Origin: an uncultured Roseburia sp.
Lineage (GTDB): Bacteria; Bacillota; Clostridia; Lachnospirales; Lachnospiraceae
DNA: 9,447 nucleotides
Assembly: GCA_905206195.1 (NCBI GenBank)
Contig: CAJLGN010000030.1
Location: 1-9,447, forward strand
Direction of reading: 5' to 3'
The notes beneath the pieces are model-generated. The model did not search any database. It was not told the origin of the DNA and worked only from the letters and a program-made list of their open reading frames with translations. Below, one piece after another: positions 1 to 5,767 of this stretch. The translations under genes and the position numbers were made by a program. Positions within the stretch are counted from its first letter, which is position 1. Each line of letters opens with the position of its first letter.

Positions 1-57
1 AGTTTCTGATGCTTTTCATACAAAGCCATATCCGATGCACCTTCGGGAGTAGCCGCA
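1..57. other. Left-edge segment that does not continue pfkA
   Basis: In a normal gene these bases should encode the PFK residues just before NIATD (a TFG-type stretch). None of the three forward frames gives that sequence, and the pfkA frame has TGA at 7-9. On the reverse strand the segment is open throughout and reads ATPEGASDMALYEKHQK. The join to pfkA lies inside a 7-bp inverted repeat, CGCAATG (54-60) and CATTGCG (63-69), with a 2-nt loop. This may be an assembly or amplification chimera, a real inversion, or sequencing error at a contig end. Confidence 0.5.
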
Positions 58-678
58 ATGAACATTGCGACGGACTGTATTGACTGTATTCACACGACGG
101 CGGCATCCCACAACCGTGTTTTTATTGTGGAGGTTATGGGGCACAAAGTCGGATGGCTGACGCTGTACGCCGGGGTGGCGGGAGGAGCGGATATCATCCT
201 GATCCCGGAGGTTCCCTACGACATCAAGAAAGTGATTGACGCCATCAACAAGAGAACGAGAGCCGGAAAGGGATTTACGATACTGGCGGTTGCGGAGGGT
301 GCCATCTCCAAGGAGGATGCGGCGCTCTCCAAGAAAGAATACAAAGAGAAGATCGCGAAGCGCAAGTACCCGTCTGTGTCCTACGAGATCGCGGAGCAGA
401 TCTTAAAGGCGGCGGGTGTGGAGGTGCGCGTGACCGTGCCAGGACATACCCAGCGCGGCGGCAGCCCGTGTCCGTACGACCGCGTGCTCTGCACCAGGCT
501 TGGCGCGGCGGCGGCGAAGGCGATCATGGACGAGGATTACGGCTATATGATTGCAATGGTGAACGGAAAGACAAAGCGCGTACCTCTCTCGGAGGTGGCG
601 GGCAGACTAAAGACCGTAGATCCGGATGGCCAGATGGTGAGGGAAGCCAAGCGGGTTGGAATCAGCTTTGGAGACTAA
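58..678 (+). CDS. pfkA: 6-phosphofructokinase, C-terminal part (5' end missing)
   Basis: Phosphofructokinase phosphorylates fructose 6-phosphate to fructose 1,6-bisphosphate, the committing step of glycolysis, in the cytoplasm. The 206 readable residues begin at NIATD, which is mid-protein in this family. They contain the EVMGHKVGW substrate-site segment (fragment residues 25-33) and the family signature R-x4-GHTQRGG-x5-DR (residues 124-142). Clostridial homologues are about 320-370 residues, so roughly the first 150, including the phosphate-donor site, are absent; ATP versus pyrophosphate use therefore cannot be judged. Codon 58-60 is taken as the left limit of recognisable homology, not as a true start: no ribosome binding site precedes it, and the same frame meets TGA at 7-9. 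The MGH in place of the E. coli MGR is, from memory, usual in this clade and not a defect. dnaX follows after 89 nt. Confidence 0.85.
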   Translation: MNIATDCIDCIHTTAASHNRVFIVEVMGHKVGWLTLYAGVAGGADIILIPEVPYDIKKVIDAINKRTRAGKGFTILAVAEGAISKEDAALSKKEYKEKIAKRKYPSVSYEIAEQILKAAGVEVRVTVPGHTQRGGSPCPYDRVLCTRLGAAAAKAIMDEDYGYMIAMVNGKTKRVPLSEVAGRLKTVDPDGQMVREAKRVGISFGD

Positions 679-685
679 ATAGACA

Positions 686-739
686 GGCGGGCATATATGG
701 AACCCGCCGGATATTGTAGAACGCAAAAGGAGCCGTTCT
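686..739 (+). other. Two small stem-loops in the pfkA-dnaX spacer
   Basis: GGCGGG (686-691) pairs perfectly with CCCGCC (703-708) across an 11-nt loop. AGAACG (718-723) pairs with CGTTCT (734-739) across a 10-nt loop. Only TTTC follows the second stem, so it is at best a weak terminator, and pfkA transcripts may run into dnaX. No SRP-RNA signature was found here, although the scr gene precedes dnaX in Bacillus. Confidence 0.35.
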
Positions 740-767
740 TTCAAAAAGATACATTGAGGTGAGAGGC

Positions 768-2342
768 ATGTCATACACGGCATTATACCGGAAATTCCGA
801 CCACAGGAGTTTTCGGATGTAAAGGGCCAGGAGCATATCGTTACGACGCTTAAAAATCAAATAAAGGCAGACAGAATCGGACATGCTTATCTATTTTGTG
901 GAACGAGAGGAACCGGAAAGACGACGATCGCCAAGATTTTTGCGAAGGCGGTCAACTGCGAGAGACCGGTGGATGGAAGCCCCTGCGGGGAATGTCCGAC
1001 CTGTAAGGCGATTGCGTCGGGGGCTTCCATGAACGTGATTGAGATCGATGCCGCATCCAACAACGGCGTCGATAACATCCGACAGATTCGGGAGGAGGTA
1101 GAGTACCGTCCGACGGAGGGCAGATACAAGGTATACATCATCGACGAGGTTCATATGCTTTCCATAGGAGCTTTCAATGCGCTGTTAAAAACCCTGGAGG
1201 AACCGCCGGCTTACGTTATTTTTATTCTTGCGACCACGGAGGCGCACAAGATACCGATCACCATCTTATCGCGCTGCCAGCGGTACGATTTGCGCAGGAT
1301 ATCGATTGACACAATCGCGGAGCGACTTGGCGAGCTGATGGAGGCGGAGCAGGTGCACGTGGAGGAGAGGGCGATTCGCTACGTCGCCAAGGCGGGGGAT
1401 GGATCCATGCGCGATGCGCTGAGCCTTTTGGATCAGTGCATTGCCTTTTATCTGGGGCAGGAGCTCACGTACGAGAAGGTGCTGGAGACGCTGGGGGCGG
1501 TGGACACTGAGGTGTTCAGCAGACTCCTGCGTCAGATTCTGGATAAAAATGTCGCTGGGGCCATCGGGACGGTGGAGGATCTGGTCGTTGAGGGCAGAGA
1601 GCTGGGACAGTTCGTCGCGGACTTTACCTGGTACTTGCGGAATCTTATGCTGGTGCAGAGCTCTGACGATATGGAGGATGTGCTGGATATTTCCGCCGAG
1701 AACCTTGCTCTTTTAAAAGAGGAAGCCCAGATGATTGACACCGATGTTCTGATGCGTTACATCCGCATTTTTTCGGAGCTGGGAAGCCAGATCAAGTACG
1801 CAGCTCAGAAGCGGATATCGATAGAGATCGCGGTGATTAAGCTGTGCAGACCGGAAATGGAAAAGGATTACACATCCCTGGTGGACCGCATCGACAGCCT
1901 GGAGAAAAAGCTCGAAAAAGGTGTCGTGATGGCGGCGCCGGGGAGTGTCAGGCAGGGTGTAGAGGCGCAGTCCGAGGGAGAGCCAGCGCCGAAGATGGAA
2001 CTGCCAAAAGCGGTTCCCGAAGATATCCGGCAGGTCATCGCCAGCTGGAGCGGGATTGTCTCTCAGCTGACGGGCATTACCAGAAATTATCTAAAAAAGA
2101 CGGTAAAGACTCTGGGGGCAAACGATGTGCTTCTGTTGGTATTTGACGATCCGAACGCCTACGCTTATGTGGGGGAGAATCGGTCTGGCTGCCAGGATGA
2201 CTTAAAGGCGGCGGTGGCGGAGCGCATTGGCAAAGAGATTGAGATTCAGGTGAAGTTAAACGACAGCGGAAGGCCGGGGGATGAGGTCTACCCGGATCTG
2301 GGGAAGTTGATCCAGTTTGACATAGAGGAGGAGGACTTCTAA
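768..2342 (+). CDS. dnaX: DNA polymerase III subunit gamma/tau
   Basis: This is the ATPase subunit of the clamp loader, which opens the beta clamp and places it on primed DNA and bridges the replicative polymerase and helicase. The 524-residue product starts MSYTALYRKFRP. It has Walker A GTRGTGKT (45-52), four zinc-binding cysteines (64, 73, 76, 79), Walker B IIDEVH (124-129), sensor 1 ATTE (155-158), the SRC arginine finger (168-170) and sensor 2 GDGSMRDALS (210-219). The collar domain runs to about residue 370, followed by a charged linker and a short tau-type C-terminal domain. ATG 768 was chosen over in-frame GTG 759 because AGGTGA (757-762) sits 5 nt before it and the family begins MSYxALYRK. 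Its length is a little below that of B. subtilis DnaX (563). Codons 442-444 contain an in-frame A_AAA_AAG heptamer, reported separately. Confidence 0.97.
   Translation: MSYTALYRKFRPQEFSDVKGQEHIVTTLKNQIKADRIGHAYLFCGTRGTGKTTIAKIFAKAVNCERPVDGSPCGECPTCKAIASGASMNVIEIDAASNNGVDNIRQIREEVEYRPTEGRYKVYIIDEVHMLSIGAFNALLKTLEEPPAYVIFILATTEAHKIPITILSRCQRYDLRRISIDTIAERLGELMEAEQVHVEERAIRYVAKAGDGSMRDALSLLDQCIAFYLGQELTYEKVLETLGAVDTEVFSRLLRQILDKNVAGAIGTVEDLVVEGRELGQFVADFTWYLRNLMLVQSSDDMEDVLDISAENLALLKEEAQMIDTDVLMRYIRIFSELGSQIKYAAQKRISIEIAVIKLCRPEMEKDYTSLVDRIDSLEKKLEKGVVMAAPGSVRQGVEAQSEGEPAPKMELPKAVPEDIRQVIASWSGIVSQLTGITRNYLKKTVKTLGANDVLLLVFDDPNAYAYVGENRSGCQDDLKAAVAERIGKEIEIQVKLNDSGRPGDEVYPDLGKLIQFDIEEEDF
2093..2099 (+). 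other. A_AAA_AAG slippery heptamer in dnaX
   Basis: The zero-frame codons CTA AAA AAG create the exact heptamer used for programmed -1 frameshifting in E. coli dnaX. A -1 slip here would add 15 residues and stop at TGA 2144-2146, giving a product of about 459 residues instead of 524. No convincing upstream Shine-Dalgarno-like stimulator or downstream stem-loop was found, so use of the site is unproven. Confidence 0.35.
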
Positions 2343-2388
2343 GGCCGGACTGCAAATGAACCACGGCAATCATAACGGCAAATCAGGA

Positions 2389-2417
2389 TTGACGGAAACG
2401 AATCTATCCGTTAGAAT
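2389..2417 (+). promoter_or_regulatory. Sigma-A promoter for ybaB
   Basis: TTGACG (2389-2394) and TAGAAT (2412-2417) are separated by exactly 17 nt. Each box matches the consensus at 5 of 6 positions. Transcription should start near 2424, about 85 nt before the ybaB ATG. It gives ybaB a supply independent of dnaX read-through. Palindromes overlap both boxes. Confidence 0.7.
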
Positions 2418-2463
2418 CGACAGAGAAAGTGTCGATTTATGAGTCTGCAGGAGATGCGCAGAC
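2392..2463 (+). repeat. Three consecutive stem-loops over the ybaB promoter and leader
   Basis: Three perfect inverted repeats lie within 72 nt: ACGGA/TCCGT (2392-2396, 2407-2411), AATCGACA/TGTCGATT (2415-2422, 2430-2437; 8 bp, 7-nt loop) and GTCTGC/GCAGAC (2443-2448, 2458-2463). The second covers the end of the -10 box and the predicted start point, where a repressor operator would be expected. None has a U-tract, so they do not look like terminators. Whether they act as DNA operators or RNA structures cannot be told from sequence alone. Confidence 0.5.
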
Positions 2464-2508
2464 CGAATCAAAGAATATGAGATGCAAAAATGCGGGAGGA
2501 ATAGAAAT

Positions 2509-2859
2509 ATGGCAAAAAGAGGCGGATTTCCAGGCGGCATGCCTGGAAATATGGGTAACCTCATGAAGCAGGCGCAGAAGATGCAGCGCCAGATGGAAGA
2601 GGCGCAGAAAGAATTGGAGGACAAGGAGGTCACAGCGACCGCGGGCGGCGGAGCAGTGGAGGTGACAGTCTCTGGCAAGCGCGAGGTGACGAAGGTCAAG
2701 CTTGCGGAGGAGGTCGTGGATCCGGATGATATCGAGATGCTCGAAGATTTGATTATGGCGGCGACGAACGAGGCATTTCGCCAGCTCGAGGAGTTTTCCC
2801 AAAACTCCATGTCCAAGATCACAGGTGGTATGGGGGGCCTTGGAGGGCTTCCGTTTTAG
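2509..2859 (+). CDS. ebfC: YbaB/EbfC family nucleoid-associated protein
   Basis: This is a small DNA-binding protein that dimerises into a tweezer-like fold and coats the nucleoid; homologues are almost always encoded between dnaX and recR, as here. The 116-residue product has a Gly/Met-rich N-terminus (residues 5-16), then the family helix NLMKQAQKMQRQMEEAQKEL (about 17-36). Next come the strand region with GGGAVEVTVSGKREV (46-60), the DPDD turn (71-74), a C-terminal helix LEDLIMAATNEAF (78-90) and a Gly-rich tail. It is slightly longer than E. coli YbaB (109). ATG 2509 was preferred over in-frame ATG 2482 because GGGAGGA (2494-2500) sits 8 nt before it and MAKRGG is a typical beginning. It has its own promoter upstream and a strong terminator downstream. 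Confidence 0.93.
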   Translation: MAKRGGFPGGMPGNMGNLMKQAQKMQRQMEEAQKELEDKEVTATAGGGAVEVTVSGKREVTKVKLAEEVVDPDDIEMLEDLIMAATNEAFRQLEEFSQNSMSKITGGMGGLGGLPF

Positions 2860-2881
2860 TGAAGGTCGTTCTATAAAACAC

Positions 2882-2929
2882 AAAAAGGGCTGTCGCAAAA
2901 TGTTCCATCAATCTGCGGCAGCTCTTTTT
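2882..2929 (+). terminator. Rho-independent terminator after ybaB
   Basis: A 16-bp stem pairs 2882-2897 with 2914-2929, with only two G-U wobbles and a 16-nt loop. It begins with AAAAAG and ends in CTTTTT. The A-tract and U-tract make it potentially bidirectional. The stem core GGGCTGTCGC recurs in the hairpin at 5549-5586. It would stop ybaB transcripts, so recR needs its own promoter or read-through. Confidence 0.9.
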
Positions 2930-2977
2930 GGGTCCTATTCGATGTGATGGCGGACTCGTATAAAAATGAAAACTGCC

Positions 2978-3006
2978 TTGTAAAATCGAGATTTATCAAG
3001 TAAGAT
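2978..3006 (+). promoter_or_regulatory. Candidate recR promoter
   Basis: TTGTAA (2978-2983) and TAAGAT (3001-3006) are spaced 17 nt apart and each matches consensus at 4 of 6. The site lies just after the ybaB terminator, where a promoter for recR is needed. Transcription would begin near 3013, exactly where a perfect stem-loop begins. Confidence 0.45.
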
Positions 3007-3012
3007 ATAGGG

Positions 3013-3067
3013 GACATCTGTGTGAAGTGCAGATGTCTGTAGAATGCCGCGCGGAGATTGTGCGGCA
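3013..3067 (+). other. Structured recR leader with two stem-loops
   Basis: GACATCTG (3013-3020) pairs perfectly with CAGATGTC (3030-3037) over a 9-nt loop, and TGCCGC (3045-3050) pairs with GCGGCA (3062-3067) over 11 nt. The first would form the extreme 5' end of the recR mRNA if the candidate promoter is right. The second ends 22 nt before the start codon and leaves the ribosome binding site free. Confidence 0.5.
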
Positions 3068-3089
3068 AGTACGGGAGACAGAGGGAAAA

Positions 3090-3686
3090 ATGGAATATTA
3101 CAGCAGACAGATCAGCAGGCTGATACAGGAACTGTCGGCGCTGCCGGGGATAGGTGCGAAGTCTGCACAGCGCCTGGCATTTCATATCCTAAATATGCCG
3201 GAGGATGCGGTGGGAGCCCTTTCATCGGCGATTGTCGAAGCAAAAAAGAATGTTCGCTACTGTAAGGAGTGTTTCACACTGACCGATGATGAGCTCTGTC
3301 CGATCTGTAAGGATAGCGCGAGAAATCACAGGGTTATCATGGTGGTGGAGAACACGAGGGACCTCGCAGCCTACGAGAAGACGCAGAAGTACGAGGGAGT
3401 TTATCACGTGCTCCACGGAGCGATATCGCCGATGCTGGGCATTGGACCAAACGATATTCGGCTCAAAGAATTGATGCAGCGTCTGCAGCAGGATATAGAC
3501 GAGGTGATTATCGCCACGAACTCGAGCCTCGAGGGGGAGACGACCGCGATGTACATCAGCAAGCTCATCAAACCAACCGGGATCAAGGTCACGCGGATCG
3601 CAAGTGGAGTTCCGGTAGGTGGAGATCTGGAGTATATAGACGAGGTGACACTGCTCCGCGCCCTGGAGGGACGGACAGAATTGTAG
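3090..3686 (+). CDS. recR: Recombination mediator protein RecR
   Basis: RecR works with RecO (and RecF) to load RecA onto SSB-coated single-stranded DNA during gap repair. The 198-residue product has the same length as B. subtilis RecR. It shows the helix-hairpin-helix [17 protein letters not shown] (18-34), a four-cysteine zinc finger (C58, C61, C70, C73), and a Toprim domain from about residue 80 with VVENTRDL (85-92) and [13 protein letters not shown] (144-156). It ends with [16 protein letters not shown] (173-188). ATG 3090 was chosen over an in-frame ATG at 3027 because GAGGG (3081-3085) precedes it and [15 protein letters not shown] is the normal N-terminus. The upstream in-frame extension overlaps the leader hairpins and has no family similarity. 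The transketolase genes follow after 47 nt without a terminator, so co-transcription is possible. Confidence 0.96.
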   Translation: MEYYSRQISRLIQELSALPGIGAKSAQRLAFHILNMPEDAVGALSSAIVEAKKNVRYCKECFTLTDDELCPICKDSARNHRVIMVVENTRDLAAYEKTQKYEGVYHVLHGAISPMLGIGPNDIRLKELMQRLQQDIDEVIIATNSSLEGETTAMYISKLIKPTGIKVTRIASGVPVGGDLEYIDEVTLLRALEGRTEL

Positions 3687-3733
3687 GAATCGAAATAAAA
3701 CGACCAGCACACGGCGGAAGAAAGGAATTTAAT

Positions 3734-4570
3734 ATGACGAATCTGGAACTTCAAAAGACAGCCAATGAAATCCGCAAGAGCATCGTAACGGCTGTGCATA
3801 GCGCGAAAGCGGGGCATCCGGGCGGATCACTCTCCGCAGCGGATATTTTTGCATACTTGTACTTTGAGGAAATGAACGTGGATCCTGCCAACCCGCAGAT
3901 GGCGGACCGCGACCGGTTCGTGTTATCAAAAGGGCACACGGCTCCCGGGCTGTACGCGGCGCTTGCGGAGCGGGGCTTTTTTCCCAAGGAGGATCTTGTG
4001 ACATTGCGCCACACCGGCTCTTACTTGCAGGGGCATCCGGATATGAAGCATATTCCGGGCGTTGACATGTCCTCCGGGTCGCTGGGACAGGGCTTGTCAG
4101 CGGCGGTCGGAATGGCGGCCGCAGGAAAGTTTGACAGGAAGGACTACCGCGTCTACGCGCTGTGCGGGGACGGGGAGATTCAGGAGGGACAGATTTGGGA
4201 GGCAGCCATGTGGGCTGGGTTCCGCAGGCTGGACAACCTGGTGGTCATCGTGGACAACAACAACCTTCAGATCGACGGCGCCATCGATGATGTGTGTTCG
4301 CCTTACCCGATCAACAAGAAGTTCGAGGCGTTCAACTTTCACACCATCAACATTGATGGGAATGATTTTGAACAGATCCGCGCAGCGTTCGATGAGGCGA
4401 GAGCCACGGTGGGAATGCCGACGGCAATCATCGCAAAGACTTTAAAGGGCAAGGGCGTATCTTTTATGGAGGGTGTCGTGGACTGGCATGGAAAAGCTCC
4501 GAGTGACGAGCAGTATAAGATTGCCATGGAAGATTTAGAGAAAGCGGGGGAAGCGTTATGCCGGAGATAA
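3734..4570 (+). CDS. Transketolase, N-terminal (TPP-binding) subunit
   Basis: This is one half of a two-subunit transketolase, which moves two-carbon ketol units between sugar phosphates in the non-oxidative pentose phosphate pathway. The 278-residue chain contains AGHPGGSLSAADI (26-38), LSKGHTAPGLYAAL (64-77), GSLGQGLSAAVGMA (115-128), and the thiamine diphosphate/Mg motif GDGEIQEGQIWEA (145-157) ending in DNNN (174-177). It carries no pyrimidine-binding or C-terminal domain; those are on the next gene. AAAGGAA (3721-3727) precedes ATG 3734 at normal spacing. The last 13 nt overlap the start of the partner gene, suggesting coupled translation and equal amounts. Split pentulose-specific transketolases exist, but no sugar-uptake genes adjoin, so a housekeeping role is the simpler reading. 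Confidence 0.93.
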   Translation: MTNLELQKTANEIRKSIVTAVHSAKAGHPGGSLSAADIFAYLYFEEMNVDPANPQMADRDRFVLSKGHTAPGLYAALAERGFFPKEDLVTLRHTGSYLQGHPDMKHIPGVDMSSGSLGQGLSAAVGMAAAGKFDRKDYRVYALCGDGEIQEGQIWEAAMWAGFRRLDNLVVIVDNNNLQIDGAIDDVCSPYPINKKFEAFNFHTINIDGNDFEQIRAAFDEARATVGMPTAIIAKTLKGKGVSFMEGVVDWHGKAPSDEQYKIAMEDLEKAGEALCRR

Positions 4571-5505
4571 AAAAAATCGCGACCAGAGACAGCTACGGCA
4601 ATGCTTTGGTGGAAATCGGAAAAGAACATGAAGAATTGATCGTGCTGGACGCTGATTTGGCAGGTGCCACCAAGACCGGAATTTTTAAGAAAGTCTTTCC
4701 TGAGCGCCATTGGAATATCGGGATTGCGGAGGCGAACATGACGGGGATCGCGGCGGGGCTTGCGTCTTGTGGAAAGGTGCCGTTTATCAGTTCTTTTGCG
4801 ATGTTTGCGGCGGGGAGAAACTATGAGCAGGTGCGCAACTCCATCGGCTATCCGCATCTGAATGTCAAAATTGGAGCGACGCACGCGGGAATTTCCGTGG
4901 GCGAGGACGGGGCGACCCACCAGTGTCTGGAGGATATTGCCCTGATGCGCACCATTCCGGGGATGGTGGTCATCAACCCGGCGGATGATGTGGAGGCAAG
5001 AGCGGCGGTAAGGGCGGCTTACAGTCATGTAGGGCCGGTGTATCTGCGCTTTGGGCGTCTTGCGGTTCCGGTATTTAACGAGGAGGATACCTACCACTTC
5101 GAACTGGGGAAGGGTGTCGTCCTAAAAGAGGGAAAGGACGTGTCTATTTTTGCCGCGGGACTTTGCGTGAACGAGACCAGGGAGGCAGAAAAAATGCTCG
5201 CTGCGGACGGCATCGATGCCGAGATCATCAACATCCACACGATCAAGCCGCTGGATGAGGAGCTTGTGATAAGATCTGCGACAAAGACCGGAAGAGTCGT
5301 GACGGTTGAGGAACATTCTGTGATCGGAGGGCTGGGTAGCGCTGTCTGCGACGTGTTGTCCGAGAGAGCGCCGACAAAAGTTATGAAGATCGGAACCTAT
5401 GATGTCTTTGGCGAGTCTGGACCGGCGCTGGAGCTGATCAAAAAGTACGGGCTGGATGCGCAGAGCATCTACGAGAAAGTGAAAGCCTTTCTAAAGCAGA
5501 AGTGA
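4558..5505 (+). CDS. Transketolase, C-terminal (pyrimidine-binding) subunit
   Basis: This is the second half of the split transketolase. The 315-residue product carries the pyrimidine-binding domain with GIAEANMTGIAAGLA (55-69), where E58 is the conserved glutamate that activates thiamine diphosphate. It continues with SSFAMFAAGRNYEQVRNSI (78-96), the substrate-site segment ATHAGISVGEDGATHQCLED (107-126), and a transketolase C-terminal domain with VEEHSVIGGLGSAVCDVL (250-267). ATG 4558 lies inside the upstream gene with GGGGGAAG (4546-4552) as its ribosome binding site. The protein cannot work alone because the diphosphate-binding GDG motif is on the partner. The relative DXS is less likely because DXS is normally a single chain of about 620 residues. 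A strong hairpin 43 nt downstream closes the unit. Confidence 0.93.
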   Translation: MPEIKKIATRDSYGNALVEIGKEHEELIVLDADLAGATKTGIFKKVFPERHWNIGIAEANMTGIAAGLASCGKVPFISSFAMFAAGRNYEQVRNSIGYPHLNVKIGATHAGISVGEDGATHQCLEDIALMRTIPGMVVINPADDVEARAAVRAAYSHVGPVYLRFGRLAVPVFNEEDTYHFELGKGVVLKEGKDVSIFAAGLCVNETREAEKMLAADGIDAEIINIHTIKPLDEELVIRSATKTGRVVTVEEHSVIGGLGSAVCDVLSERAPTKVMKIGTYDVFGESGPALELIKKYGLDAQSIYEKVKAFLKQK

Positions 5506-5548
5506 AAAATTAAAATTGAGAGAATTTTGACGGAAATCATAAGATTAT

Positions 5549-5586
5549 GGGCTGTCGCGAATGAAGGTTTCATTTTGCGACAGCCC
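5549..5586 (+). terminator. Strong hairpin after the transketolase genes
   Basis: GGGCTGTCGC (5549-5558) pairs perfectly with GCGACAGCCC (5577-5586), and AATGAA (5560-5565) pairs with TTCATT (5569-5574) above it, leaving a 3-nt loop. The tail is only moderately U-rich (TATTGTTGTATTGT). Its left arm begins with the same ten bases as the terminator at 2882-2929. Confidence 0.75.
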
Positions 5587-5767
5587 TATTGTTGTATTGT
5601 GGTACAAGCGGCAGACCTTCCTGTCGAAACATTTTTTTCAAACATTCCACAATCCACCAAAATATTTGGACAGGCTGTGTTACCATTTCTCCGAAAAAGT
5701 GCATGAGCACATTTTATGAAAGAGATCAAAAAAGCCGCGCAGCGGTGCCGGAAAGGGGAATCACACA
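5587..5767. other. Spacer before the LysM gene
   Basis: Beyond the terminator tail, this stretch holds no convincing promoter pair. It contains a small imperfect hairpin with GTGC (5699-5702) and GCAC (5707-5710) flanked by A-rich and TTTT sequence. AGGGG (5754-5758) is the ribosome binding site for the next gene. Two short open frames here (about 50-60 codons) lack start signals and are not called as genes. Confidence 0.5.

Noticed and set aside
679..767. Small SRP RNA (scr/ffs) gene upstream of dnaX
   Set aside because: The conserved GGAAGGAAGCA-type apical motif is absent and the spacer is only 89 nt.
1904..1910. G_AAA_AAG heptamer in dnaX as a frameshift site
   Set aside because: The -1 frame stays open for about 80 codons to TGA 2144-2146, so a slip here would not give a short gamma-like end, and the first base differs from the E. 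coli heptamer.
2482..2508. Longer N-terminus for YbaB starting at 2482
   Set aside because: The ribosome binding site GGGAGGA lies inside the extension and points to ATG 2509.
3027..3089. Longer N-terminus for RecR starting at 3027
   Set aside because: The extension overlaps leader hairpins, lacks a ribosome binding site, and would exceed the normal RecR length of about 198 residues.
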